A stretch of 64,000 bases of DNA from Tetrahymena elliotti 4EA (lineage: Eukaryota; Ciliophora; Oligohymenophorea; Hymenostomatida; Tetrahymenidae), in NCBI GenBank assembly GCA_000231825.2, contig JH720306.1:1400199-1464198 (forward strand). The letters run 5' to 3'. Both the position numbers and the translations under genes were made by a program. Of this stretch, positions 50,870-62,900 are shown piece after piece (position 1 is the first letter of the stretch; the number at the start of each line of letters is the position of its first letter). The notes under the pieces were generated by a model. It did no database searches. It saw nothing but the letters and a program-made list of their open reading frames with translations, and was not told the DNA's origin.

Positions 50870-52771
50870 TCAATTCAAAGTAACTAGTTTTATCATTTTT
50901 TTTTGAATCTTTGGAATGAAATATTTAGAGTTTTTGAATGTCAATTATCTCAGGCTTTTAGATTTAGTTAATTAATTTGTAATAAATGGCACTGAGTCTT
51001 GGATTATTTTTTTATTTAAGCCCAAATCTGGGATGATTGTTAACTCTTATAAATTTATTAAATTGGCAAAACATGGACTTATGTTCAGTAAATCTTGTAA
51101 AGATAAATCTAATTACATTTAGTAAATATTTTAGAGTTAACCTAAGCTTTAGCTTATTGAAGTAGATCCTTCTTTTTCAATATTATTATTCTCTCTGATT
51201 TATAAATCTAAGACTTCTAAATTAAGCAAATTTACCAGCCCTTAAGATAAACCTATTGCACCATCTTTTTATATGTTATTATCAACTTCTATGTGAAGCT
51301 TTAAATTTTATAGATTATAAAGCTGTTAAAGAGCCTTTCCAATAGCAACTGAACCTTGTATACCTATATTATTACCTATACCTATTTGAAGACTTAAATG
51401 TTTTAGCATTGTTAAAGCCTAAATAGCTTCTCCTATTTTAGATGCTCCCTATGATTAAATATTATTTGGTGTACTTAACATAAGCTCTAATCTCTCTAAA
51501 TTAATTAAATGTTTTAAACCTTCAGCTAATTTGATAGCTCCTTCTTATTTAATATTATTTTAATAAATAAGAATCTTTAGGAATTTAAGGTTTTATTACA
51601 AATATTAAAAGGATTGTCCTATATCTCCTGTTGAAATATGATTTTAATGCAATGTCAGTGATAAATCCTATAATTAAGTCAAATACCTAAAACCTTAGCT
51701 TAGACCTTCTATACCATCAAAGCCTATCTAATTTGAATTTATTGCAATTTACATTTTTTTAAGATTTCTCAAGCTCTTAAAAGAGTTTCCCAATGAAACA
51801 GCTCCTTAAGTCAAGATATTATTTGCAATACTCACCGATATTTCTAAACTTTCTAGCAAATGAAGTTTTTCAATCCCTTCAGAAAGGCCAACTGCCCCTT
51901 CTTAATTAATATAATTTCTATCCTTTATCAAAATAATTAAATTCTTTAAATTAGAAAGTTTTCCAATAGCCTAGCCAAGGCTTATTGCTCCTTCCTGTTA
52001 TATTTTATTAGAAGATCCAATACATAATTTTAGAGAAGTCAAATTTAAAAGTTTACTTAAACTTTAACTTAAATAAATAGCTCCATCTTATCTAATATCA
52101 TTTTCTTCTATATTAAGGTTAAGTTCTTCAAGCTTTTCTAGCTATTACAAACCCTCCTGCAAGTATTTTAATCCAGATGCGTTTATAAAGTTTTTTTTAC
52201 CAATCCAAATATTTAACCTTTTTAGCTCATTTAGTGATTTTAAGGCCTCTGCCATTTAAATGATTCCTTATGTAATCTAAGATTCATTTATAAAATTTAA
52301 TGTTAGGCTTTGCAAATTTTAAAGATTCTCAAAATTCTTTAACATCTTAGTGCAATTTTATCTATTTAAGTTATCCATTATTACTATTTCTAGGCATGAT
52401 AGTTATTATAAATATAAAAAGCTTTTTCCTATTAATTCGCAAATACTTGAGTTATTTATATTATTGCCTTTTGCAATAGAAATTTTCAAGGTCTTTAAGT
52501 ATTTTAGTTATTTACAAATATTTGAAAATTCTTCCATAAAAAATTGTACTTCTTTTTCTTAATTTTCATGGACTTAAATTGAAAGTTCTTGAAGACTTTT
52601 GCACTGTTATATCATACTTATTCCAAAATCATGAGGAATAATTGAAAGTTGGTTCTATTTTTTTATAATTATGTTGAAGATCCTAGCATTTAAAAAGGAA
52701 TTATCTTGATTTTCAATAGCAAATTTTGCGTTAATGAAACTGAGATAATTGTGATTGTCATTTATGATCAT
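50870..52771 (-). CDS. Leucine-rich repeat protein (ribonuclease-inhibitor-like LRRs)
   Basis: Single exon of 1902 nt, 633 residues, ATG 52769-52771 to TGA 50870-50872. From about residue 130 it is made of some fifteen LRRs of roughly 25-40 residues. The units contain GAISLGQAIGKLSNLKNL, GAVGLSEGIEKLHLLESL, GAVSLGNSFKSLRNLKKM, GAIKLAEGLKHLINLERL and GSVAIGKALQQLYNLQNL, often preceded by NNI or N.I. The GA..L...I..L..L..L pattern is the ribonuclease-inhibitor/NLR subtype, which is greatly expanded in ciliates. No signal peptide, membrane segment, kinase or F-box is visible, so it is probably a cytosolic protein-binding solenoid of unknown partner. The absence of introns contrasts with most neighbours. 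Confidence 0.85.
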
Positions 52772-53785
52772 GTTTAAAAAATTTATTTTTGTTTTTTTTT
52801 TAATAATTTATATTTTATATTTTACCTCCTTAGAAAAATGTGCTTTTATTAAACTAAAAACTGGTAAAATCTAATTAAACAATATTTATTTTTCTATGTT
52901 TAAAAAATACTATTTATAAATTTGAACAAATAACAAAAAATTAAACAAATTTTTTTTTCTTTTTTTAAAATTTCGATTGATCTTAAAAATATTTAATTCA
53001 AATAAAAAAATAATAGTTTTTATTTTCACAAAAAAAATGTTAGCAAATATAATTTGATTTATTGATCATTTAAATTTGTAAATAATCAATCCTATTTGTT
53101 TCCCTTATTTTTTTATATTAAATTGACAATTAATTTCTCTTATGAAATATTTTAGCATAAAAATTATTTTATCAGTAAACAATTTGATTTATTGTAATTT
53201 AAAATTGTAAGTAATCCTGAAAGATTACTTTAATTTCTCAATATTAAGTAGATTATTAGTTTATCTTATGGAAAAATATATTGATTTATTGTAATTTAAA
53301 ACTGTAAATAAACCTATTCATTTCTCCATACGAATAATTTATGAAATAATTTAGCTTAACATTTATTATTAATATGCTGTGATGTAAGTAAAGAAAAAGT
53401 TCAAATTAGAAAAATTTAAAAAAATAACAAATTTTCTAATAAAAATATGATTAGAAAAATATCATATAAAAAATTTAATTAAGAATATTTTTTGATAAAG
53501 ACATTTCTTTCTTATTAAATCTTAGATAATTATTAAATTTTTCTAAGATAGACACTAAGGGTAAATTAATTAATTATAAGCATCTAATTCATCTTTTGAT
53601 AAGCACCAGAAAATTTTTTTGAGAATCTAATTAAATTACACAGTATTTTAAGAGTATTAGAAGGAGACAAAAATAAATTAATTCTGGCAAGATTTGGGTA
53701 AGTAATCATTCAAAACAATAAAGTATTTCATAAATAATATTAATAAAAAATAAAAAAAATAAAAAAATTTAAATAAATAAAATAA
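52772..53785. other. Divergent intergenic region with diverged repeats
   Basis: About 1 kb between the LRR start (-) and the serpin start (+), so it holds both promoters. It contains three imperfect copies of one A/T-rich unit (separate entry). An exon-like open stretch at about 53600-53701 ends in a GTAAGT donor-like site; it is in frame with the serpin ATG but not needed for a complete serpin. Confidence 0.5.
53051..53316. repeat. Three diverged copies of an A/T-rich unit
   Basis: Copies begin near 53053, 53183 and 53281. Each has TTGATTTATTG followed by a segment like TAATTTAAAATTGTAAATAA; the spacing is about 130 and 98 nt. Conservation of the whole 30-35 nt unit is more than base composition alone should give, but the function is unknown. 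Confidence 0.5.
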
Positions 53786-54913
53786 ATGGAAAAAGAAATC
53801 TCCCTTTGTGACTAAATAGGTGAATTTGCTTTTAATCTAAATAAGCAAATATCTAGCCAATAAAATTTAATATTCTCTCCTACTTCTATTTATATTTGCC
53901 TTGGATTGATTGCTTATGGATCAAATGAGAAAACTTTGAAGGAATTTTAAGAAGTATTAAAGTTTGGCTCTAAAAAAGAACTTATGGATATTATTCATAA
54001 GGTATAAGAGATCTTAACTGATCCAAAGCATATCAATATAAAAATAACAAACAATGTTTTGTTAGGAATTGAAGATATCACATAAGAATATCAAAAATTT
54101 ATTTCATCTCTACAAAATTGTTCTATTGAAAGTGTTGATTTTACATAAGATAATAGCAAAATCATTTCTTCAATTAACAAACAGATTAGTGATTTGACAA
54201 ATAACAAAATATAAAATGTTTTATCTCAAGATTAAATTAATAAAGAAACTAAAATGATTTTAATTAATGCTATTTATTTTAAGGGTAAATGGTAAAAGCA
54301 GTTTGAAGAAGATTGGACATAAAAGGAAAAATTTTTCACTTCAGACAAAAAATCAAAATTAGTGCCAATGATGCATATGTCTCATAGTTTTGAATATTAC
54401 GAAGATGAAACTTACCAATTTGTATCTCTTCCTTATAAAAATGGGGATTATTGCTTGACTATATTTTTACCTTCAGAACATAGTATTCAAGATTTTGAGA
54501 AATCTTTCTCATTCTCAACATTTACTGAAGCTTTAAACAGTAGCGAAAAAACTTAAGTGAATTTAACTCTTCCTAAATTTAAAATAAATGGTGATTAAAC
54601 AAATTTAAATTCAGCTCTCTAAGCTCTTGGACTTAATGAAGGTTTTTCTACAAATGCAGATTTTAGTGATATTCATAAAAAAAATGAAATTCTAATCTCT
54701 CAAGTTGCACATGTAGGAAAGATTGAAGTAGATGAGTCAGGAACAGAAGCAGCAGCTGCTACCACAGTTATTATGAGAAAAAAATGTAAAAAATCAAGTA
54801 TTAAATAGGAGGTGGCTATGAAATGTGATAAACCATTTATGTATGCTTTGATTCATGCACCATCTAAATTGATTTTATTTATGGGAAAGTTAATGAAACC
54901 TTTTTCAGATTGA
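53786..54913 (+). CDS. Serpin, inhibitory type, intracellular
   Basis: Serine (or cysteine) protease inhibitor, single exon, 375 residues, ATG 53786-53788 to TGA 54911-54913. The start gives the usual short lead to helix A (DQIGEFAFNLNKQI), and there is no signal peptide, so it should act in cytosol or nucleus like clade-B serpins. Family landmarks in order: NLIFSPTSIYICLGLIAYGS, ILINAIYFKGKWQKQFEED, VPMMHMSHSFEYYED, VSLPYKNGDYCLTIFLPS, LTLPKFKI, LNEGFSTNADFSDI, ISQVAHVGKIEVDESGTEA and KPFMYALIH...LFMGKLMKP. The hinge ESGTEAAAATT has the small residues needed for loop insertion, so it is predicted to inhibit. Counting from the hinge Glu as P17 places Lys at P1 and Cys at P1', which suggests a trypsin-like target. 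Confidence 0.93.
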
Positions 54914-55474
54914 TAAATTGGTTTATTAATATATCTAAAATTGGGAAATCTTTTAGTAGTAATAAATAACATTTAATTAAATGTAAAATTTATAATTTCG
55001 TTTGTTTCTTAGTTTTCTTGATTCAAGGATGTTTTGTTGTCTAAATTTATACTATTTTTAAATTAATATCATTTTATTTAAATCATAATTCATATTTATT
55101 TATTGCTAAATTACCATACAGATTTCAAATAATTGAATAAAAATATTTATTTTATTTATTATATAAAGAGGTATTTTTTTGTTTGTGTTTACACAATAAT
55201 TCACTTATAATTTGGTAATCAAAATACATTATGTTTTTTCTGATTTTTTTTGGTTTTTTGGTTAACTATAAAAATTGTGTACTTATGAAATTATTAATAG
55301 GTGGAATCCATCAATACAATAATAAAATTAAAAAATAAAATGAATGATATAATATATAAAATGTATACGCATACTGTTTATTATATAATATTTGTAATAT
55401 AAAATAAGCTTTGTTTATTTTATAGGCTCTCCTAAGGTGAATCTTTCATATTTAACCAACAAAATTCCTAATTT
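54914..55474. other. Convergent intergenic region
   Basis: About 0.56 kb between the serpin and Rab-like 3' ends. A/T-rich; no gene, RNA or repeat recognised. Confidence 0.6.
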
Positions 55475-56258
55475 TCAAAGTTTACTTTAAATTTTTTCTA
55501 GCAATTCATTAAAGAGATCATCAATTCCTTAATTTGTTTTTGCTGATGTTTCAGCGAATATTATATTATTATTATTTTTGCAAAATTAAGCTCCTTAATC
55601 ATATGTTACTGCTCTCAAATCTTCATCCACATCACACTTATTTCCAGCTATACACAATATCATACCTTAATTAGAAACTTTATTTTCTAGTTCTTTTAGC
55701 CAATACTCTAAACTTTAAAATGTTTATGCATTTTAGACATCATAGACTAAAATAGCCGCCTAAGCATCATTGTAATATAACTGAGTCATTGATCTAATTT
55801 TAAATTATTTTATTTTTCTAAACTTATTTAATTCTTTAAAAATGTTTTAATGTAGACAAATATTTTTGCATTCTCAAATTGAATTTTAATAATTTTCTGA
55901 GAAGGTTGGTTGATGAATAATAAATGCTATTTTAACAAATAATTTGATTAAGTTATTATTTTTACCTGAATTTTTCCTCACCACCTGTATCCCAAAGGTG
56001 AATTGCAACTTTTTGTCCATTAGCTAATGTTGTCTCTTTTAAATTATAAACACCACCTATTGTGAGTTCATATGTTTCATTAAATTAATGTTTGCAATAT
56101 CTCAAAGCTATAGAACTCTTTCCAACATTTGGGTCTCCAAGCAATACTACTTTAATTTCTTTTTTTTTAGTATTTAATGGCCTTTTTTCTGAATTGTTTG
56201 AGCTGCTGCTACCGCCACAACAGCCTCCTCCGCTATCTTTACCTTATTTTTTACTCAT
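55475..56258 (-). CDS. Atypical Rab5/21/22-like small GTPase
   Basis: Ras-superfamily GTPase for membrane traffic. Two exons (55966-56258 and 55475-55793) give 612 nt, 203 residues. Motifs: G1 GDPNVGKSSIALRYC, switch I TIGGVYNLKE, G3 HLWDTGGEEKFRSMTQLYY, G4 AGNKCD, G5 ETSAKT. The region AAILVYDVQNAQTFQSLEYW and the NKCD...SAKT spacing best resemble the Rab5/21/22 group. Three departures stand out. The G3 motif is DTGGEE rather than DTAGQE, so the catalytic Gln is Glu. The C-terminus stops at LLEKIQSKL without the two prenylated cysteines. The N-terminus has a Gly/Ser-rich arm with adjacent cysteines (GGGCCGGSSSS) that could be palmitoylated. It lies 467 bp downstream of, and on the same strand as, the Rab geranylgeranyltransferase alpha gene. 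Confidence 0.85.
55794..55965 (-). other. Intron of the Rab-like gene
   Basis: 172-nt GTAAAAAT...AAATTAG intron on the minus strand. It splits the Arg codon (AG|A) of EKFRSMTQ, and the joined exons give an uninterrupted GTPase fold. Confidence 0.85.
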
Positions 56259-56725
56259 TAATAAAAAATCAAATTTTAATTTTGTTAATTAATTATTTAT
56301 GATGCTTGCTTACCTAAATAAAATAAAAAATTTGATGACTTTAAAAGAAGTTCAACTAATTTGTGATTAACTTATAGTTTATTAGTATTGAAAGTACAGG
56401 AAAAATTTAATTTTTAATGATGAAAAATAATATTGAACAAGTAATTAACTTAAATATGATGTCAATATTATATTAGGTGCTTACTTAATTTTGTAATATT
56501 TTAGTTTTAGAATTATCACTAATTTATTCTTCATTAACTTTTTTTTTCTCAAAAAACAATATTTGATATTGTAAAGGTTCTAAATAATACTTTTATTTAC
56601 TTATAATTAACAAATTCAAAATAATTTATAATAAATCAATTCAGAATACATTATTTATTTTATCAAAATAAAAATCAACAAAAATTGAATACATTTTATC
56701 AAAATTTAAATTTAAAATATTAATC
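56259..56725. other. Spacer between RabGGTase alpha and Rab-like genes
   Basis: 467 bp of A/T-rich sequence that must include the 3' end of the upstream gene and the Rab-like promoter. No element recognised. Confidence 0.6.
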
Positions 56726-58405
56726 TCATTATTCTAAAAGAGAGTGGTAAGGAAGGAAAATATCAATTTCATATGTGGGTGAAGATGGGATAGATGGCTT
56801 TTCTACTAATTCTCCTCTACTTTACTTTTCTAGAGCTTGTTAAAATGTTAAAAGAGATTAGTATTAATTTTCTAAATTTTTTAAGTAGTTTGTTTGCTTT
56901 TTGGCAATTTGGTTTAAGCTTTCAATGACATTTATTATGTTTTAAGTTGATTCTACACTTAAACTGTGTTGATCTGGTTTGAAAACAAGGTCGAATCCTT
57001 ATTTTACTTGAATTAAGTAGAGCTTGTGGAAATGTGCAAATTTGCTTTATTTTTCATTTTCTATGACTTCTTCCACAAATTGTTATTCTTCTTCAAGAAT
57101 TTGATATGCTACTTCACTGAATTGAAGATCTTGTTCATTTATCTTTTACAATTAATATTTTTGCTTACTTTCATCGAATATAAATTCTGATGTGATCAAG
57201 TTTCTTTTTGAAATTTAGTAATCTATAACTTGATTTTAAGGATTTTATGGTTAAGAAAGGATTATTTTAGATATTTATTATTCTGCTTTAATATTGAATA
57301 TCTATCCAACTTAATTCTTTACCTCATCAATAGTGTAATTTTCAATAGCATTACCACTTTAATCATAGAGCTAAGTTGTTGAAGCTAAGTTGGAACTTAT
57401 TATCTTCTAAGAGCAAGTAATTTAAATAGACTTATTATCTTTATTCAAAGAATTAACAGAAACAAAACGATATGGGACTAGTAGACTTACTAACCATTTA
57501 TGATAGAGCCAAACACCTTATTCATTTGGTTAAATAAAAATAGCATTTTTGATTAACTCGAGCTCATCTCTGATGTTTTGTAGTGGTATTTTAAATTAAA
57601 TTAACTCACGTATTCTAGATTTTGAGTTCTTTTATTCATCTTCAGGTTATGTTGAGAGAGAATTATAAAGTAATTCAAGATTCTAGTCATATTTTTTGAC
57701 TAAATTTTTAGAACGGAAGTGAAGAGCTGAAAAATTAGAAAAATTATTTTCATATTTCTATTAAGTGTAAGCTATTTCACGTTCAACATATGTTAAACTA
57801 TTCTATTCAACGTCATTTATAAGCCAATTTCTATAATTCCAACAATGGAAATTTCTTTCATCCATATCTAACATTTTATTACATAGCTTTAATTCGAGTT
57901 CAACAACTTGTGGAATTGGTTCTTCAGGTTCTTATTGCTTTTGCTATTCTCCTTTTTGCCCATCTTACTGTTATTGTTCTTAGAGTTTTTTTAGTTCTGC
58001 TTCTTTTACTGCTTTAAGTTTATGATAAAGTCTTTCAAGTTTTCTACATTCAAGCACTAACCATTATCTGTATGACCATAATGAGTAACTCTTTGGAGAT
58101 CTTTTAAGCAATCCAGTTACGAGTTACAATTCATTCATCAAAGCCTTATACTAATCTTTTGGGTTTTTAAACTCTTTAAATTATTTCATTAAAACTTCAC
58201 GCTTATAGTTATAAATTGTAGGAAGGTCAGGGCACATGGTAGCAACTAAGTCACAATATTCTCCTGGATTACTAACAGGCTTTTAGCCGTGGCGAATAGT
58301 CAAGAATTCATTAATCAAATTAATAATTTTTTCTCCCTATTCATCTCTTTTCTTTCTCTCTTCATCTGTAAGAGGTCTGACATCTTTCTTTCTCTTTCCG
58401 TGCAT
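56726..58405 (-). CDS. Rab geranylgeranyltransferase, alpha subunit
   Basis: Alpha subunit of the enzyme (with beta and Rab escort protein) that adds two geranylgeranyl groups to Rab C-terminal cysteines, in the cytosol. Single exon, 559 residues, ATG 58403-58405 to TGA 56726-56728. The start [17 protein letters not shown] parallels the human MHGR... start. Prenyltransferase-alpha repeats follow: [62 protein letters not shown], and [20 protein letters not shown]. The two central repeats are nearly identical to the human protein. After about residue 300 the sequence diverges, without clear Ig-like or LRR modules, and has a Gln-rich insert near residues 145-165. Not to be confused with farnesyltransferase alpha, whose start and repeats differ. 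Confidence 0.92.
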
Positions 58406-59051
58406 TTTAAACTAAGAATATGGTTATAATATTATTAATGTATCTTTGCTTAATTAATATTTTATTTTAATATTTATGATATTTATTATTTATTTCAATC
58501 AGCGTTTTTATTAATAAATAAAAAGAAAGAAGGAAATATCATCTTGATAATTAAATTATTTGCCAATAGATTCTTACTATTAACAATTTTGAATAAATTT
58601 AAAAATCTAAATTCTCAGAAATTATTTAATGGAGGAATACATTTCTTTATTAATCAGATTAGATTAATTCAAAATCTATTTTAATAAATTAAAATAAACA
58701 TTTTGTAATAATAATTAAAAAGAAAATGAATTTTTTGTTGTTTACAAAACTAAAAAAATGAATTAATTAATTTGTGTATAAAATGTATAAAAAAAATAAG
58801 ATAATAAATTCAATAAGAGTATGCCTACCTATTTTCAATCAGAAAATTTGTGAATCAATCTTGGAATGTATTTAAAAATTCAAAAAATATTAATTTTAAA
58901 ACATCTTTTTTAATAATTTATAATCTAAAAAAAATTACTATCAAAGACATTCCCAAATAAATTATTTAATTAATTTAAAAGGTTAGCTATTAAAAAAGGT
59001 AAATATCAACTAATAAAGATAGAATAAAGGAAAAAAATATTTGATTTTAAA
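58406..59051. other. Divergent intergenic region
   Basis: About 0.65 kb between the RabGGTase alpha start (-) and the IFT20 start (+), presumably a two-way promoter region. A/T-rich; no discrete motif seen. Confidence 0.6.
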
Positions 59052-59441
59052 ATGGCTGATAAAATTTCTATTACATTTGATGAGGAGAACAAAATTCGTG
59101 TTTTGGAACAAGATAAATATAAGGAGACTGATTAGTTAAAAAATGAATCCATGGAATTTATCAAAAAAGTTTTAAATTTAGATGAAGTCATAGCTTAAAT
59201 TATTGAAACTTTAGAAAATTATGCAAAAAAGATAGAATAGTAAAAATTAAGAGCCATTGGTGAAAGAAATAAAGTAGAGAGCGAAGCCGAAAATAGAAAG
59301 AAAAAAATGATGGATTTAAACAATCTTCTAAATGAAAAAAAGGCTGAATTAGAAAGACATTCTACAGAACTTGAATCAATATAGAAAGTAGAGTCTGAAT
59401 AAAAGTATTTGATAGACAAGCTTTCAAACAACGAAGCATGA
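59052..59441 (+). CDS. IFT20: Intraflagellar transport protein IFT20
   Basis: Smallest subunit of IFT complex B; it links Golgi-derived cargo to the ciliary transport trains. Single exon of 129 residues (human 132), ATG 59052-59054 to TGA 59439-59441. It aligns along its whole length: ITFDEENKIRVLEQD with the human HFDELNKLRVLDPE, then QQKLRAIGERNKVESEAENR with [37 protein letters not shown] with LIAEKKMQLERYRVEYE, and KVESEQKYLIDKL with KVEAEQNEFIDQF. The protein is one long coiled coil with no membrane segment. No intron is needed. The match of both ends to the family supports the start and stop. Confidence 0.93.
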
Positions 59442-59945
59442 AAGCAAAATATATAATTAATAATAAATTAAGTTAAATTAAATAATAATAGGTTTTATGT
59501 AATTCGCGTAAAATTTTAAATGTAGGCTAAATTTTGTTGTAGGATCGATCATCTTTATGCAGTTAATCTTTTTCGCTTTTATTAAATAATCAAAGTTGGT
59601 GTTTAAATTAATTAGATTAGATATGAATTGAATAAAATAAATAATTTTATGTTTTTAATAAAAACAAAAAATAAAACAAATATTTTTAAAGGAAAGAGAT
59701 TTAAAAAATTAATTTATCTTTTAACATTTTAGCAAATAAAATACAAACAGTGCTTTGTTTGTTGACATTTCATTTTTTAGTTTGCTTTTAAAAATAGTAA
59801 TTTTAAGTATTCAATATGTTTAAATAAATCGAAGAATTTTATTTTCTTACTGCCATTCAAAAATTTAAATCATTTTATTTTTACTTCATTAAATTTATAT
59901 AATAATTAATCAATAACCTATATCTAATTCTTGGTTTTGCACAAG
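59442..59945. other. Intergenic region and unresolved 5' end of the next gene
   Basis: About 0.5 kb after IFT20. It should contain the promoter and first exon of the following Gln/Asn-rich gene. An ATG at about 59817 (MFKQIEEFYF...) is one base out of frame with the next clear exon, and no donor site was found that would join them. Confidence 0.4.
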
Positions 59946-62900
59946 ATTAAAAAAGACCATTCAAACTAAGAAAATAATTTAGCTGTTAAATACTTTCTTA
60001 AAAATTGTGAAGAGTTGTTAGAAAAGCTAAAGATTAACAAATTTTTGTAAAATTTATCACTTTTTTAATAAATAATTTAAAAACAAATAATATTAGGTAA
60101 TTGGATTGTAATTCTTAACAAAGAGCTAAGTGTCATAAAATAGTTCTAAAAAGTATTAAAATAGGATTTTAAAAGAATGTCATACATTCCTATTACACTT
60201 AATGTTGGATAATTGACATAATAATAGCTATAATAAATAGATGGAATAAATTTAATCTAACCCAATTCATACAGGAATATATCTATCCCAAGGAGAAGAT
60301 CAGCTTAATATAGTGCTCTTGATGAAAGAAGGAAGTCTATAGATACCACTTTGGGTCAATATCGTAACCATTTTCCTCCTTAATAATTGAATTATCATTA
60401 GTAGTAACCTATCTAACCTTAAAAGTCGGTCTAAATGTATTAAATTTAGTAAAACGATTAAAAATATGAGCCTTATCTTTAAAGCAAACCTTACTATACA
60501 TCAATTCAATAACAAATTTAAGAAAAAAATCAAAATTTATAATAGAATTCTAATAATTATGTCTACTAATATTAAAATTATCCTGTAAACTAATCAGAAT
60601 AAATCATTTAACAACACAATTAACAATAAATTAATTTGGCCAACTAGTAACCATAATATGGGGCTTCACTATTAAAATATAACATAGTTTCATCAACAAG
60701 TGGCAAATATAGTGAAAATGAAAAGTAATAAATTGCAAAAATAGCAGCAAAGTATAGAGAGCTAAAATAAATAAATACAAATTTAATGAAAAAAAGGCAT
60801 TCAATTGATGGAAATTAGTATATTTAATCTGATACATAACAATTGATGAGGAATAGCTATTAAATGTAGGACAAAATTATAACTCCTTCAAATAATAGAT
60901 TCATAAACTAGTCATAAAATTCAACAGATATGTCTTTGCTATATAACTAGACTCCAACTATAAATTAACAGTCATAGGCACTTTATAGAATGCGTGTTCC
61001 ACTCAGCAAAAAAGAAGGAGAAAATATTTAAAGCCACTAAGAAAGATTATCAAACGGAATGGTAATAGGGAATATTAATATCAGTAATTATGCAGATTAA
61101 AACAATATCAGCTTAAATACATCTCACAATAATGAAATTTATTAATCAAAGCCTAGAAGTTACTCTGTATCAACAAAAGGAGATTTAAGTCTGTAATATC
61201 CTACAAAATTAGCCTTTGAAAATATTTAATCTCCAGTAAATAAATAACCTCTACAAAGCTATCTTTAAAATTAAATAAAACAATATGGGTAAAGTAATTC
61301 TATAAATACTAATAATTCATAAAGTTAAACACCATATCAAAATGTAAGAATTCTTCAAACAAATATAAATCATCATAACTAATAATAATAGTCCAACAAC
61401 AGATATATTAGTAAAAATGATTAAGAAAAAAAAAACTAAATTAAAAATCAAACAGATCTAGATTCCTATTAAAGTAATACAATGAGGAACAATGCAAATA
61501 GTTATAAGAGATAGGAAAATGAAGGAAATCCTATTTTCAAAGCAATTATTAATGCTCATTAAGTAAGAAGATAAAATCTAAATAATCAGATCCATATTCA
61601 ATCAGTTGAGGTTTTAAATTCAGCAGAAAAGCAGCAAAATAATAAAGAAAATGAATATTGCTTTGGTAAAGAAGGAGAGAATGATATTCTTATTATTGAT
61701 AATCTTTAAGGCTTAAATTAAAATTAAGATTAACAAAAAAAAGATGTTGATGAAAAAGAAAATTTTACTGTTAAATAAATAAACACATTTTCGAATAATA
61801 GCTCAGTTGTTGTAGAATACAATGAAGTTTATAAACAAGATAGAATACCTATTTCTCATGCTAAGATGACTCAATCAAAAATAATATGTGATAACCATAA
61901 CTCTTCTATTTAAAGCAAGCTGAATCAAGCTATAGCTAAAGAGGTAAATGTTATGAAATAATCAGAAACTTTAAAATAAGTTCCTGTTTAGAATTTAGAA
62001 GATGTCAAAAAATTTGTTGATGAATAAGTCAAATAGATTTAGATTTAGTGCTAAGCTAAATACAAATAGAAATAAAATGCAAACGATGAAGATAAAACCA
62101 CAAAAAGTGCTTATTTTATAAAAGAAAATTCGTAGCCACCTTCCCATAATCAGAAAGGTGAAATTCATTCAAGGAATTATAATCCAAATAAAATTCATTC
62201 TAACATGGAAATATCACTAAATTGCTCTGATCTGCTATAACTTTCCTTATCCGGTTTAGTTACACCTATTACTAACAACTACTTGAGCAATCAACAAGTT
62301 GAACAAAAAGAAGCTATTTAAGTTTTTAACAACTACCAACCATCTGATAGAGATCTAAATGATTAAAAAGAAAGCCAACCAAGTAAACAAGATTAGAATA
62401 ATTAAAAATAAAAAGAATAATAAGAATTTTAAAAAATTGAATTAAAATAAAACGAAAATATTCCTCAATCAAGTAGAATTAATAACTAATTACCAGCACC
62501 ACCTTCTGATCCTAATACAAAAACATCATTTTATCATAAAAAGAATATTTGTAAAATTGCTGAAACTTTCACATTTAATACAAATCTCTCTTCAATTCAA
62601 ACTTAAGGGAGCATAGATTATAATAATTTTTAGAATTAGGAGGTAACTAAAAAGAATAACTACATTAATAATTCAAAAATATCGAGATCTCCTATTGAAC
62701 AAATCCGTATTAATTAATAGCAAATCTTAAAAGTTAATGATAATGAATCTATTTACTTAACTTAAAGTGAGGTTCAAAATAAAAGCTAAGTTTCAGAAAA
62801 AATTGACCAAATATAAGATTTAGAAGTTTCTCATTAAAAGCTAATAAGCCTTCACAGTTAGTATTTATCACAAAATAACTCAAAATTGAATTAAAATAGC

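Noticed and set aside
55410..55474. Extra 3' exon for the Rab-like gene via a GTAAAC...CTTAG intron
   Set aside because: It would add an Ile/Tyr-rich tail with no cysteine motif and no Rab similarity; the TGA at 55475 gives a normal length.
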